Positions 47,986 to 57,085 of a DNA stretch of 64,000 bases are shown piece after piece. Both the position numbers and the translations under genes were made by a program. The stretch's first letter is position 1. Each line of letters begins with the position of its first letter. Origin of the DNA: Arsenicicoccus dermatophilus (GTDB lineage: Bacteria > Actinomycetota > Actinomycetes > Actinomycetales > Dermatophilaceae); contig NZ_JAKZHU010000001.1 of the NCBI RefSeq assembly GCF_022568795.1, positions 2,790,001 through 2,854,000 on the forward strand, in the 5' to 3' direction. The notes beneath the pieces were generated by a model, which ran no database searches, was not told where the DNA came from, and was given only the letters and a program-made list of their open reading frames with translations.

Positions 47986-48864
47986 ATGACCATCGGTGTC
48001 GTCGTCCCCACCGTGAATCGCCCCGATGCCCTCCGCCGGGTCCTGCACGCCCTCGGGGGCCAGAGCCGCCCCGCCGCAGCCATCGTGGTGGCACCTCCGC
48101 TGGCCGACATGCTCCCCCCCGACCTCGACCACCTCGCAGGCCGACCGATCGTCGTGGCCGACGGCGCCCGCGGGGCCTCGGCCCAGCGCAATGCCGCCGT
48201 CCGCGCCTTGCCGGACGACGTGGACGTCGTGGTCTTCCTCGACGACGACAGCGTTCCCCGCAGCGACTACCTCGAGCGAGCCGTGGCCGTCCTGGAGACC
48301 AATCCCGACGTGATCGGCCTGACCGGGCGGGTCGCCCGCGACGGAGTGGTCGAACGACGCTCGCTCACCGGCGAGGAGATCTCCGCCGCCCTGGAGAGCA
48401 GCTGGGCCGACCCCGGCACCACGCTGACCGACATCGACCGGCTCTACGGGACCAACATGGTGGTGCGGGCCGCCGCGGTCCGGGCCGTCCCCTTCGACGA
48501 GCGCCTTCCGCTGTACTCCTGGCTCGAAGATCTCGACTTCTCCCGGCGGCTCCTGCGCCGCGGACGGCTCGTGCAGACCATGGAGGCCGTGATCGTCCAC
48601 CAGGGCAACGACAACGGTGGTCGCACGCAGCATCGGCGGGTCGGCTACAGCCAGGTCGCCAACTTCCTCTACCTGCGGCAGAAGGGCAGCCTCACGACCC
48701 GGGAGGCCACCCACCTGGTCGGTCGCCCCCTCCTCAGGACGCTCGTCGGCAGCATCGTCGGTCCTGAGCGGGTGGACCGACGCGAACGCTTGCGGGGGAT
48801 GGGCCTGGCGGCCTTCGACGCCGCTCGCGGGCGGATCACTCCGGAGCGGATCGTCGACCTCTGA
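47986..48864 (+). CDS. Glycosyltransferase family 2
   Basis: A 292-residue GT-A fold enzyme: [20 protein letters not shown] at the start, the nucleotide and metal site [20 protein letters not shown] (DDD), an acceptor segment with YGTNMVVR, and the catalytic-base region [14 protein letters not shown]. No membrane helix. It transfers an activated sugar to an unknown acceptor, perhaps a surface glycan or the pilus, given the position; the latter is speculation. Start ATG 47986. Monocistronic. Confidence 0.87.
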   Translation: MTIGVVVPTVNRPDALRRVLHALGGQSRPAAAIVVAPPLADMLPPDLDHLAGRPIVVADGARGASAQRNAAVRALPDDVDVVVFLDDDSVPRSDYLERAVAVLETNPDVIGLTGRVARDGVVERRSLTGEEISAALESSWADPGTTLTDIDRLYGTNMVVRAAAVRAVPFDERLPLYSWLEDLDFSRRLLRRGRLVQTMEAVIVHQGNDNGGRTQHRRVGYSQVANFLYLRQKGSLTTREATHLVGRPLLRTLVGSIVGPERVDRRERLRGMGLAAFDAARGRITPERIVDL

Positions 48865-49036
48865 GCGGGTCTCGACGTCCCCGCCGGGTGATCAGGGGCC
48901 TCTTCCCGGCATACGGACAGGTCGGGACCACTCACCGCGACCGGCGGACCGCTCGGCCCCTCACCGGCGAGCAGCCCTCGCCGTGCCCGTCCCGCGCGCC
49001 GCACAGTGCTGGGAAGTAGGCAGGACGACCACCCCC

Positions 49037-49385
49037 AAGATCGACTTCATCTCGCTGTCGACGGCGCTGGCCCTCGGCGCCGCCGGCCTGCCGCACGTGC
49101 TGATGCGCTTCCACACCGTCCCCTCCTCCCAGGAGGCGCACGTCGGTGGAGTGGGCGATCGGGCTGTTCTACCTGTTCACCCTGGTCATCGACCTCGGCG
49201 CGGCGGCGCTCGTGGGCCCCGACGCGATCAAGGCGGCTCCCGGCAAGGAGAGCTTCGCGGCACCCCTGATCGCCCATCACCTCGGCGGCTCGGTGCTGCT
49301 GGGCGTCATCGCGGCCATCGCGCTCGCCACGATCCTGGCCGTGGTCGCCGGCCTGACGATCACCGCCGGGGCCGTCCAGCACTGA
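49037..49385 (+). pseudogene. Relic of a cation/acetate symporter (SSS family, ActP-like)
   Basis: One frame reads [20 protein letters not shown] and [13 protein letters not shown]; another, from about 49143, reads [34 protein letters not shown] and [17 protein letters not shown], then stops at 49385. These are consecutive middle segments of ActP-type sodium:solute symporters. The N-terminal and C-terminal thirds are absent and there is a frameshift, so only about a fifth of the gene remains. Confidence 0.75.
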
Positions 49386-49407
49386 TCTGTCGCACTAGGG
49401 TGAGGCG

Positions 49408-50534
49408 GTGGAGCGACCGCAGGGGCACCGGCCGGGCAGCGCGGGCTACCGCCGCATCACGGTGGCGCTGTTCCTCGGGGGTCTGGCGACCTTCGCCACG
49501 ATCTACACCACGCAGCCGCTCCTGCCCGAGCTGGCCCGCGCCTTCGGGCTGAGCCCCGCCCGGTCGGCGCTGTCCGTGTCCGCCACGACGCTCTCCCTCG
49601 GCGCCTCGATGCTCGCCGTGGGTCCCTCGTCGGAGACCCTCGGGCGCACCCGCGTCATGCACGCCTCGCTGCTGGCGTCCTCCCTGGTCACGGTAGCGAC
49701 CGCGCTCGCGCCCGGCTGGCACCTGCTGCTGGCCCTGCGGGTGCTCCTCGGGGTCGCGGTGGCGGGACTGCCCGGCGTCGCCGTGGCCTACCTGCGCGAG
49801 GAGGTCGACCCGTCGGCCGCGTCCCGGGCGGCCGGGCTCTACATCGGCGGGACGGCCCTCGGCGGGATGGCCGGTCGCTTCGTCACCGGCGGCATCGCGG
49901 ACCTCGCCGGCTGGCGCCGGGCGATCGCGGCGGTGGGGCTGATGTCGCTCGGGTGCGCGGTGGCGGTGCGGGTGCTGCTGCCGCCGTCTCGCCGGTTCAC
50001 GCCGGCCCCGCTGCCGCTCGGCGAGCTGCTCGCGATGACCCGCCGGATGGCGACCGACCCGGCGCTGCTCGCGCTCTACGGCATCGCCTTCTGCTCGATG
50101 GGTTTCTGCTCGATGGGTGCGTTCATGTCGGCGTTCAACGCCATGGGCTTTCGGCTGGCGCCCGGCTCGTGGTCCTGGTCGCGCTGGTGGTCTTCGGGGC
50201 CGGGCTCGCGATCACCCTGGCGACACCGCTGTGGTTGGTGGTCGTCGGGCTGTCGGTGGTGTCGGTGGGCTTCTTCGCCGCGCACGGGGTGGCGTCGGGG
50301 TGGGTGGCCGAGCGGGCGGTGCGGGTGGGCCGTGGGACGGCGCAGGCCACCTCGCTCTACCTGTTCGCGTACTACCTGGGGTCGTCGGTGTGCGGGACGG
50401 TCGCCGGGGTGGCGTGGAGCGCGGGCGGCTGGCCCCTGGTGGTGGCGTGGACGGGTGGTCTGGTGCTCGTGGCGCTGGCGCTCGCGCTGTGGTTGCGGCG
50501 GGTGCCGGTCCTGGCCGCGACCACCGGCCCCTGA
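49408..50534 (+). pseudogene. MFS transporter with internal deletion and frameshift
   Basis: GTG 49408 starts a good 12-helix transporter beginning ([40 protein letters not shown]) through AFNAMGFRLAP near 50160. It resumes in another frame with ARLVVLVALVVFGAGLAITL, GFFAAHGVASGWVAE and ends at 50534. One helix plus the following loop (about 30-40 residues) is missing at the join, so this is a small out-of-frame deletion, not a single-base slip. The family exports drugs or metabolites. Probably inactive. Confidence 0.75.
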
Positions 50535-50582
50535 CCTCGCCACGGCGAACCGCGGCGATTTGCCGGACATCTCGCGAGAGAT

Positions 50583-50597
50583 TGACAATGATTGTCA
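50583..50597 (+). promoter_or_regulatory. Zur box upstream of znuA
   Basis: TGACAATGATTGTCA, a perfect 7-1-7 palindrome of Fur-family type, 20 bases before the znuA ATG. It overlaps the probable promoter, so Zur with zinc would block transcription of znuACB and perhaps zur. Confidence 0.75.
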
Positions 50598-50617
50598 TTT
50601 CGGGTCACGCTTGGTAC

Positions 50618-51622
50618 ATGAACCATCGCCTCCTTGTCGCCTGCACCCTGTCCACCCTTGCGCTCACCGCCTGCGGTGGCGGAGGGTCCGCGACGAGCAC
50701 CAGCACTGCCGGAGGGGGTCCGAGCAGCGCTGGGGCGGGTGCAGGCGGCAAGGTCGGCGTGGTCGCGAGCTTCTACCCGCTCGAGTTCGCCGTCCGGCAG
50801 ATCGGCGGCGACCACGTCGACGTCACCAACCTGACCAAGCCCGGCGAGGAGCCGCACGAGCTCGAGCTCAAGCCGCAGGACGTCGCCACGGTCAGCAAGG
50901 CCCAGCTCGCGGTCTACGAGAAGGGCCTGCAGCCCGCCGTCGACGACGCGGTCAAGCCGCTGGGCGACAAGGCCTTCGACGTCGCCACCGCTGCGAACCT
51001 CACCCTCAAGGCCCCCGACGAGGGCGAGGAGCACGAGGAGCACGGGGCATCCTCGGCCGGCGCGACCCCGGAGGAGCACGAGCACGAGCACGACCACGGC
51101 GCCCAGGACCCGCACTTTTGGCTCGACCCGCAGCGCTACGCCGCGGTCGCCGACGCCATCGCCGCCCGCCTCGCCACGGCCGACCCCGCCCACAAGGCGG
51201 ACTACGACAAGAACCTCGCGTCGTTCAAGGAGCGCCTCACCGCCCTTGACAAGGACTTCGCCACCCACCTGAAGACCTGCACCACCAAGCAGCTCGTCAC
51301 CAGCCACGCCGCCTTCGGCTACCTCGCCGAGCGCTACGGTCTCACCCAGGTCCCGATCTCCGGCATCTCCCCCGAGGAGGAGCCCGACCCCGCCAAGCTC
51401 GCCAAGGTCGCGGCCTTCGCCAAGGCCAACAAGATCTCCACGATCTATGCCGAGACCCTGGTCTCCAAGGCCACCGCCGAGACCGTCGCCAAGGAGACCG
51501 GCGCCACGGTCGCCGTCCTCGACCCGATCGAGGGAATCACCGACACCTCCGCCGGCAAGGACTACCTTGAGGTGATGGCGGCCAACCTCGCCACCCTCCA
51601 GAAGGGCCAGTCCTGCCAGTGA
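50618..51622 (+). CDS. znuA: Zinc ABC transporter substrate-binding lipoprotein
   Basis: A 334-residue cluster A-I binding protein. Lipobox LTACGGG. Metal ligands expected in this family are visible: His in EEPHELEL, His in DPHFWLDP, His in VTSHAAFGYL, and the late acidic residue in DPIEGI. A His/Glu-rich loop (GEEHEEHG and HEHEHDHG) near residue 140 is typical of zinc-specific members. Start ATG 50618, just after the Zur box. The stop overlaps znuC. It captures zinc outside the membrane. Confidence 0.95.
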   Translation: MNHRLLVACTLSTLALTACGGGGSATSTSTAGGGPSSAGAGAGGKVGVVASFYPLEFAVRQIGGDHVDVTNLTKPGEEPHELELKPQDVATVSKAQLAVYEKGLQPAVDDAVKPLGDKAFDVATAANLTLKAPDEGEEHEEHGASSAGATPEEHEHEHDHGAQDPHFWLDPQRYAAVADAIAARLATADPAHKADYDKNLASFKERLTALDKDFATHLKTCTTKQLVTSHAAFGYLAERYGLTQVPISGISPEEEPDPAKLAKVAAFAKANKISTIYAETLVSKATAETVAKETGATVAVLDPIEGITDTSAGKDYLEVMAANLATLQKGQSCQ

Positions 51623-52479
51623 CCTCTCCCCGCGTCGGCGCGTCCGACGCCCCCCTCATCACGCTGCGGTCGGCAACCTTCGGGTATGCCGACCGCGCGG
51701 TCGTCGTCGACGCCGACCTGGTCGTGCGGCCCGGCGAGGCGCTCGCCCTGCTCGGCCCCAACGGCTGCGGCAAGTCCACGCTGGTCAAGGGGCTCCTCGG
51801 CCTCAACGACCACCTCGGCGGCGAGGTCGAGCTCTTCGGCGCACCCCTCGCCCGCTTCCGCCAGCGCCACCGCCTGGGCTACGTGCCGCAACGGCATACC
51901 CTCTCCACCACCGTCTCGGCGACGGTCACCGAGGTCGTCGCCGCCGGACGCCTGCCCCACCAGGGCCTGCTGGCCCGGCTCGGGCGACGCGACCGCCAGG
52001 TGATCGCCGAGTCGCTCGAGCTCGTGGGGCTGACCGAGTTCGCCCGGCACGACGTCGCCACGCTGTCCGGCGGCCAGCAGCGCCGGGTCCTCATCGCCCG
52101 GGCGCTGGCCGGCGAGCCGGACGCCCTGGTCATGGACGAGCCGACCGCAGGCGTGGACACCGCCAACCAGCGGCTGCTCGCCACCGTCCTGCACCGGCTG
52201 CGTGACCGCGGCGTCGGCCTGCTCATCGTCACGCACGAGGTCGACGCCCTGGAGGATCTGCTCGACCGGGTCGTCTACCTGCGCGGCGGGCAGATCGCCT
52301 TCGACGGGACGCTGCCGCAGTTCCTCGCCAGCGCGGGGGCCGACCCCTGGACCCTCGGGGACCATCACCACCACGACCCCGACCCCGACGCGCGACCGGC
52401 GGCAGGCTGGGTCCAGGTGCGACCGGCCGCCACCCGGCGCCCCGGCACCACCCGCCTCGAGGAGGACCCCCGTGCTTGA
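51619..52479 (+). CDS. znuC: Zinc ABC transporter ATP-binding protein
   Basis: A 286-residue ATPase with Walker A GPNGCGKST, signature LSGGQQRR, Walker B ALVMDEPTAGVD and H-loop VTHEVD. The C-terminus has HHHHDPDPD, a further zinc-binding patch. GTG start overlaps the znuA stop; the stop overlaps the znuB start. Confidence 0.95.
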   Translation: MTSPRVGASDAPLITLRSATFGYADRAVVVDADLVVRPGEALALLGPNGCGKSTLVKGLLGLNDHLGGEVELFGAPLARFRQRHRLGYVPQRHTLSTTVSATVTEVVAAGRLPHQGLLARLGRRDRQVIAESLELVGLTEFARHDVATLSGGQQRRVLIARALAGEPDALVMDEPTAGVDTANQRLLATVLHRLRDRGVGLLIVTHEVDALEDLLDRVVYLRGGQIAFDGTLPQFLASAGADPWTLGDHHHHDPDPDARPAAGWVQVRPAATRRPGTTRLEEDPRA

Positions 52480-53461
52480 GCTGTGGAGCTTCGACTTCAT
52501 GCGGCGGGCCCTGCTCGCCGCGCTGCTCGTGGGGGCCGCCGCCCCCATGGTGGGGACCTTCCTGGTGCAGCGCCGGCTGTCGCTGGTCGGCGACGGGATG
52601 GGCCACGTCGCACTGGCGGGGGTCTCCGTCGGCCTGATCACCGGGCAGCAACCGGTCGCCACCGCCCTGGTCGCCGCCGTGGCGTGCGCCGTCGTCATCG
52701 AGCTGATCCAGCGCTACGGCCGGGCCAGCGGGGACGTGGCGCTCGCGGTGATGTTCTACGGCGGGATCGCGCTCGGCGTCGTCCTCATGCCCGGCGCGGC
52801 CGGCAAGGGCGGGGCCAGCCTCACCAGCTATCTGTTCGGCGCGATCACCACGACGAGCGAGGAGGACCTGGTCGTCTTCGCCGTGCTCGCCGTCGTCGTC
52901 GTGCTGCTGACCTGGCTGCTGCGGCCGCGCCTGTTCGCCGTCGCCGCCGACGAGGAGTGGTCCCGCGCCGCCGGCCTGCCCGTCCTCGCGCTCAACCTCG
53001 TCCTCGGGATCCTCACGGCCGTCACCGTCGTCGTGGCGATGCGGGTCGTCGGGCTGCTCCTCATCTCGGCGCTGATGATCCTGCCCAACGCCGCCGCCCA
53101 GCAGGTCGCCCGCTCGTTCCGCACCACGCGGGTGGTCGCCGTGGCGCTCGGGGTGCTGTGCGCCACCGGCGGCGTCGTCGCGTCATACCAGCTCAACACC
53201 CCCTCGGGCGGGACCATCGTGCTGATGGTGCTGGCGGCCTTCGTGCTGCTCGCGGTCGGGTCGGCCGTCGCCCGCTGGGTCCGGGCCCGCGGCCACCGGT
53301 GGGCCGAGACCCACGAGCACGAGCACGGCCCCGGATGCGGTCACGAGGCGGTCCCGCACGGCGATCACACGGACTACCTGCATGATGGGCACCTGCACTC
53401 CCCCCACGGGGACCACTACGACGAGCACCACCCGGACCACCAGCACGAGCAGCACGTATGA
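52472..53461 (+). CDS. znuB: Zinc ABC transporter permease with His-rich tail
   Basis: A 329-residue ABC-3 permease with eight or nine helices (FMRRALLAALLVGAAAPMVG to VLMVLAAFVLLAVGSAVARW). The last 45 residues are a His-rich tail (HEHEHGPGCGHEAVPHGDHT and on) that could buffer zinc at the cytoplasmic mouth. GTG 52472, 8-base overlap with znuC. The same motif style recurs in the peptide at 57086. Confidence 0.94.
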   Translation: MLELWSFDFMRRALLAALLVGAAAPMVGTFLVQRRLSLVGDGMGHVALAGVSVGLITGQQPVATALVAAVACAVVIELIQRYGRASGDVALAVMFYGGIALGVVLMPGAAGKGGASLTSYLFGAITTTSEEDLVVFAVLAVVVVLLTWLLRPRLFAVAADEEWSRAAGLPVLALNLVLGILTAVTVVVAMRVVGLLLISALMILPNAAAQQVARSFRTTRVVAVALGVLCATGGVVASYQLNTPSGGTIVLMVLAAFVLLAVGSAVARWVRARGHRWAETHEHEHGPGCGHEAVPHGDHTDYLHDGHLHSPHGDHYDEHHPDHQHEQHV

Positions 53462-53518
53462 CGAGGAGGGCGGCGCCGAGGCCGCCGGCCCCGTGACAGC
53501 CTTGAGGAGCCCACGCCC

Positions 53519-53908
53519 ATGACCGAGACCGAACGACGCTCCACCAAGCAGCGCGCCGCCGTCGAGCAGGTGCTGCGCGAGACCGACGACTTCGTCTCCG
53601 CCCAGGCGCTGCACGCCCGGATGCGCGCCGACGGGAGCACGGTCGGGCTCGCCACGGTCTATCGCGCGCTGAACGCCATGGTCGAAGACGAGCGCGTGGA
53701 CATGCTGCGCATCGACGACGGCGAGGCGCGCTACCGCCTGTGCACGTCCGACGAGCACCACCACCACCTGGTCTGCCGCGAGTGCGGGCGCACCGTCGAG
53801 GTCGAGGGCCCGGCGGTGGAGTCGTGGGCCGACGCGGTCGCCCGCGAGCACGGCTTCCGCGACGTGTCGCACACCCTCGAGGTCTTCGGCACCTGCGACC
53901 GCCACTGA
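53519..53908 (+). CDS. zur: Zinc-responsive Fur-family repressor
   Basis: A 129-residue regulator: winged helix with VSAQALHARMRADGSTVGLA and TVYRALNAMVEDERVD, then the metal core with HHHHLVCRECGR, giving the structural Cys pair and His ligands, and CDRH at the end in place of the second full Cys pair. It represses under zinc-replete conditions; the three Zur boxes in this region are the likely targets. It lies 57 bases after znuB and is probably co-transcribed. Confidence 0.92.
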   Translation: MTETERRSTKQRAAVEQVLRETDDFVSAQALHARMRADGSTVGLATVYRALNAMVEDERVDMLRIDDGEARYRLCTSDEHHHHLVCRECGRTVEVEGPAVESWADAVAREHGFRDVSHTLEVFGTCDRH

Positions 53909-53941
53909 GCCGCCCCCGCCCCCCTCCGTCGCACCGCTGGG

Positions 53942-53983
53942 GGCACGTGGTGGGATCCGCGCGGCGTGTCGCGGCCACGTGCC
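53942..53983. terminator. Inverted repeat between zur and the convergent cobW-like gene
   Basis: GGCACGTGG (53942-53950) and CCACGTGCC (53975-53983) flank a GC-rich 24-base loop with its own pairing. The convergent position fits a shared terminator. Confidence 0.5.
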
Positions 53984-54007
53984 ACCAGTGGCGGGAGCTG
54001 CGGGGCG

Positions 54008-55108
54008 TCAGGCGACCTCGGCGGTGCCCTCCTCGCCGAGCCACTCCTCGAAGCCGTCCCGCCGCCCGAGCCAGCGCTCGCGCGCCGTCACCATCTCGGC
54101 GTCGGTCATCACGCTCTCCTCGAAGGCGCGGGTCACCTCGACGGCGGTCTCGTCGTCGGTGGTCACGACCAGGCGGGTCGCCCGCTCGCACCCCTCCCAG
54201 CCGCCGATCGAGCCGATCGAGAGCTGGCCGCCGCTGGCCTCCCACGCGATCGCGGTGCCCGGCCGCCCGGGCAGCCAGAAGGCTCCCCGACCGCGCACCT
54301 CTCCCCCGCCGAGCTGCTCGAGCCGGTCCAGCAGCCGACCCGGGTGGAAGGGCCGCCAGGTCGACAGCTCGAGCGTGCGCAGCCCACCCGCCGGCGCGGC
54401 CCCGGTGGCCCGGCGCCGCCGCGGGTCCACGAACTCCCGGGCCCGCGTGACCGACCAGCCGCGCTCGACCACGGCGGCCCCGGACAGCGCGGACAGCCCG
54501 AAGGTCACGCTGCTGTCCGGGCGACGCAGGTGGTCGAGCAGCGCGGTGTCGGAGTCGTCGAAGGACTCCTGAGCCACGACGATCGCGTCGGCGAGCTCGA
54601 GCTGCTGGACGAGGGTCTCGCCGTAGGCCCGCCGGTCGTCCTCGGTCATCGCGAGGCCGAGCTCGGCGAGCAGCGGGTCGTCGAAGACCCCGGCGCACAG
54701 CTCCGGGCAGCTGACGACCGTGACGACGCCGCGCAGGTCGAGGTGGTCGGCGACGCGGCCGCCGTCGTCGAGGTGGGCCTCGGCGATGCCGAGCGCCATG
54801 GGCAGCGGCTCGGCGGCGACGGGCAGCGCGACCACGAGCGTGGTCCAGCGTCCGGTCTCGGCCAGGCGCACCAGGGTCGGCAGGATCGCCTCCCGCATCG
54901 AGCAGGACAGGCAGGGGTGGGCGACGTCCTGGCCGTCCTCCTCGACCACGCCGGTGAGGTCGCTGACGGACCACCGCACCTGTCCGGCCTCGGGGTCCAC
55001 GGCGAGCCGCACGACGGCCGATCCCGGCAGGTCGCACTGCAACCCCATCGCGGTGACGGCCTGGTCGGTCGCGTCGAGACCGGCGACGACGAGGACGGGG
55101 GTGGCCAT
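54008..55108 (-). CDS. CobW/ZNG1-like protein without a recognisable P-loop
   Basis: A 366-residue protein of the G3E/CobW group. The metal-binding CxxC motif is kept (HPCLSCSMREAILPTLVRL), as are an ADAIVVAQ segment and the CobW C-terminal domain (LDRLEQLGGGEVRGRGAFWL). The expected Walker A (GxxGxGKT) is replaced by AGLDATDQAV, so GTP hydrolysis is doubtful; this form is known from actinobacterial Zur regulons. It probably delivers or scavenges zinc under starvation. The start ATG 55108 lies just downstream of the Zur box shared with rpmB. Confidence 0.85.
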   Translation of the reverse strand: MATPVLVVAGLDATDQAVTAMGLQCDLPGSAVVRLAVDPEAGQVRWSVSDLTGVVEEDGQDVAHPCLSCSMREAILPTLVRLAETGRWTTLVVALPVAAEPLPMALGIAEAHLDDGGRVADHLDLRGVVTVVSCPELCAGVFDDPLLAELGLAMTEDDRRAYGETLVQQLELADAIVVAQESFDDSDTALLDHLRRPDSSVTFGLSALSGAAVVERGWSVTRAREFVDPRRRRATGAAPAGGLRTLELSTWRPFHPGRLLDRLEQLGGGEVRGRGAFWLPGRPGTAIAWEASGGQLSIGSIGGWEGCERATRLVVTTDDETAVEVTRAFEESVMTDAEMVTARERWLGRRDGFEEWLGEEGTAEVA

Positions 55109-55171
55109 GAGGTCCTCCTGGGCTCGGGGGCGGTATGCCGGTCGGTCCCGGCAGACTCGGCTTGTTAATTA

Positions 55172-55187
55172 TGAGAATCGTTCTCTA
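55172..55187. promoter_or_regulatory. Zur box between cobW-like gene and rpmB
   Basis: TGAGAATCGTTCTCTA within AATTATGAGAATCGTTCTCT. The GAGAA/TTCTC half-sites are symmetrical. It lies 39 bases before the rpmB ATG and 64 before the cobW-like ATG, in an AT-rich spot, so one operator could control both divergent genes. Confidence 0.75.
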
Positions 55188-55225
55188 CTGTAGCGCAGGT
55201 CCCAGACCCTTCCCGAGGAGGACCC

Positions 55226-55462
55226 ATGTCCGCGCACTGCCAGCTCACCGGCAAGAAGCCGAGCTTCGGCAACACCATCAGCCACTCGCACAAGCGCACG
55301 AGCCGGCGCTTCGACCCCAACATCCAGACCCGGACCTACTACGCGCCGAGCCTGGGGCGGAAGGTCACGCTGCGCCTGTCGACCTCGGGGATCCGCACCG
55401 TCGACAAGATCGGCATCGACGCGGCCGTCGCCCGCATCCAGGCCCGCGGCGAGCGGGTCTGA
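55226..55462 (+). CDS. rpmB: 50S ribosomal protein L28, zinc-independent form
   Basis: A 78-residue L28: [50 protein letters not shown]. The usual zinc-binding form has two CxxC pairs; only one Cys remains here, so this is the C-minus paralogue used when zinc is short. First gene after the Zur box. Confidence 0.95.
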   Translation: MSAHCQLTGKKPSFGNTISHSHKRTSRRFDPNIQTRTYYAPSLGRKVTLRLSTSGIRTVDKIGIDAAVARIQARGERV

Positions 55463-55585
55463 TCGCCGGCCGCACGGTCCGGGCGGTTCTGCAGGGCGCG
55501 CCCTGGCCGGACCACCCTCCGACCGGACCGGCCCCTGCTCGGGCCGCACCCCGCCGGGGGGACGCACCCCCGGCCGGGCCGGGAC

Positions 55586-55765
55586 TCAGCGGGGCAGCGT
55601 CGACGGATCGACCAGGCCGCGCTGGACCGCCCGCACGAGCCGACGGGGCACCCGCAGCGTGACCCCGTCGACGGCCACCGGGACGAGAGGGGTGGCCTCG
55701 GTGCGCCAGTTGGCGCGGCGGGAGCGGGTGTTGGAGCGGGACATCTTGCGCTTGGGGACGGCCAT
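55586..55765 (-). CDS. rpmF: 50S ribosomal protein L32, zinc-independent form
   Basis: A 59-residue L32: [20 protein letters not shown] with the normal N-terminus, but without the C4 zinc ribbon; no Cys at all. Start ATG 55765. It diverges from rpmG across the Zur box at 55812-55834. Confidence 0.93.
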   Translation of the reverse strand: MAVPKRKMSRSNTRSRRANWRTEATPLVPVAVDGVTLRVPRRLVRAVQRGLVDPSTLPR

Positions 55766-55811
55766 GACGGCTCCTCCTCGGGTCGCGGGACAGGACGCCC
55801 CATCCCTATCA

Positions 55812-55834
55812 GATATGATTACCATTCTCATATC
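55812..55834. promoter_or_regulatory. Zur box between rpmF and rpmG
   Basis: GATATGA and TCATATC form a perfect outer inverted repeat with TTACCATTC between. It lies 17 bases before the rpmG start and 47 before the rpmF start, in a locally AT-rich stretch, so it can regulate both. Confidence 0.75.
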
Positions 55835-55850
55835 TACGCAGGAGGCAGCA

Positions 55851-56018
55851 GTGGCCAAGAGCACTGACGTCCGGCCCAAGATCAAACTCCGGTCCACGGC
55901 CGGGACCGGCTACACGTACATCACCCGCAAGAACCGCCGCAACGACCCCGACCGCCTGGTCATCCGCAAGTACGACCCGGTCGTCCGCCGGCACGTCGAG
56001 TTCAAGGAGGAGCGCTGA
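55851..56018 (+). CDS. rpmG: 50S ribosomal protein L33, zinc-independent form
   Basis: A 55-residue L33: [36 protein letters not shown], without any of the four zinc Cys. GTG 55851 follows GGAGG by 6 bases. The rpsN start abuts its stop directly. Confidence 0.95.
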   Translation: MAKSTDVRPKIKLRSTAGTGYTYITRKNRRNDPDRLVIRKYDPVVRRHVEFKEER

Positions 56019-56324
56019 ATGGCCAAGAAGTCCAAGATCGCCCGCGACCAGCAGCGTCGCGCCGTCGTCGCCCGGTACGCCGAGGAGCGGGCCGATCTCA
56101 AGCGCACCATCGCCAGCCCCAGCAGCACCCCGCAGGAGCGGCAGGAGGCCCAGCTGCGGCTGCAGCGGATGCCCCGCGACGCCAGCCGCACCCGACTGCG
56201 CAACCGGGACGTCGTCGACGGACGACCCCGGGCGGTCTACCGCACGTTCGGCCTGTCCCGGGTCCGGCTGCGCGAGATGGCCCACGCGGGCGAGCTCCCC
56301 GGCATCACGAAGTCGAGCTGGTGA
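56019..56324 (+). CDS. rpsN: 30S ribosomal protein S14, zinc-independent long form
   Basis: A 101-residue S14: [20 protein letters not shown] and [20 protein letters not shown], then [20 protein letters not shown]. The zinc form is about 61 residues with CxxC; this is the long Cys-free form. Its stop overlaps the HU-like gene (GTGA). Confidence 0.95.
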   Translation: MAKKSKIARDQQRRAVVARYAEERADLKRTIASPSSTPQERQEAQLRLQRMPRDASRTRLRNRDVVDGRPRAVYRTFGLSRVRLREMAHAGELPGITKSSW

Positions 56325-56686
56325 GCGGCGTGCATGATCCCCACGACGCGAGCGCCCCGCCCGAGCAGCACGCGGGTGGGGTCGACGACCTCCCCGCCCG
56401 GACACTCGGCACGCGCGGCGTGATCGACGAGATCAACCGGCGCACCGACCTGCCGCCGGTGCAGGTCGGCCAGGTCCTCGGCGCCCTCGCCGACGTCCTG
56501 CGCGAGTGCGCCTCCGACGGGACGCGGGTCAACCTCACCGGCGTCCTGTCCATGGAAAGGGTGCACCGGGCCGCCCGCACCGTCCGCAACCCCCGCACCG
56601 GTGTGCCCCTCCAGGTGCCCGCCCAGCATGGGGTCCGCATCACGCCCGGCAGCACGCTCAAGTCCGCCGCCCGAGGAGCACGATGA
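56321..56686 (+). CDS. HU/IHF-family DNA-binding protein in the zinc-starvation operon
   Basis: A 121-residue protein. After an acidic, His-containing extension of about 30 residues comes the HU fold: [20 protein letters not shown], then [20 protein letters not shown] and the DNA-arm motif [27 protein letters not shown] start overlaps rpsN and the stop overlaps rpmE2, so it is embedded in the ribosomal-protein operon. Why a nucleoid-type protein is made with zinc-free ribosomal proteins is not known to me. Confidence 0.82.
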   Translation: MSGVHDPHDASAPPEQHAGGVDDLPARTLGTRGVIDEINRRTDLPPVQVGQVLGALADVLRECASDGTRVNLTGVLSMERVHRAARTVRNPRTGVPLQVPAQHGVRITPGSTLKSAARGAR

Positions 56687-56928
56687 AGCCCGACATCCAC
56701 CCCGACTACCACCCCGTCGTCTTCCGCGACCGGTCTGCCGACTTCGCGTTCCTCACCCGGTCGACGGCCACCAGCTCCGAGACGATCGTGTGGGAGGACG
56801 GCAACACCTATCCCTTGATCACGGTGGACGTCTCCTCCGCGTCGCACCCCTTCTACACCGGCAAGCAGCGGGTCATGGACTCCGCGGGCCGAGTGGAGCG
56901 GTTCAACCGTCGCTACGGCCGCTCCTGA
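56683..56928 (+). CDS. rpmE2: 50S ribosomal protein L31 type B (zinc-independent)
   Basis: An 81-residue type B L31: [48 protein letters not shown]. It lacks the zinc Cys of type A. ATG overlaps the HU-like stop (ATGA). Last gene of the operon; hairpin at 56943. Confidence 0.95.
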   Translation: MKPDIHPDYHPVVFRDRSADFAFLTRSTATSSETIVWEDGNTYPLITVDVSSASHPFYTGKQRVMDSAGRVERFNRRYGRS

Positions 56929-56942
56929 CACGCGGCGGGTCC

Positions 56943-56970
56943 CCCGGTGGCGATGACGGTCGCCACCGGG
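56943..56970 (+). terminator. Hairpin terminator after rpmE2
   Basis: CCCGGTGGCGA (56943-56953) pairs with TCGCCACCGGG (56960-56970), loop TGACGG, 14 bases after the rpmE2 stop. Confidence 0.8.
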
Positions 56971-57085
56971 ATCCCAGCCCGCATGGCGTAACGTCACCAC
57001 AAAAGGCGCCACCACATCTCCCCTCTCGGCGTAGCCTCGTCACTGAGCGCGACGAGATGCTCAGCCATGAGAGCAGGAGGGGACC

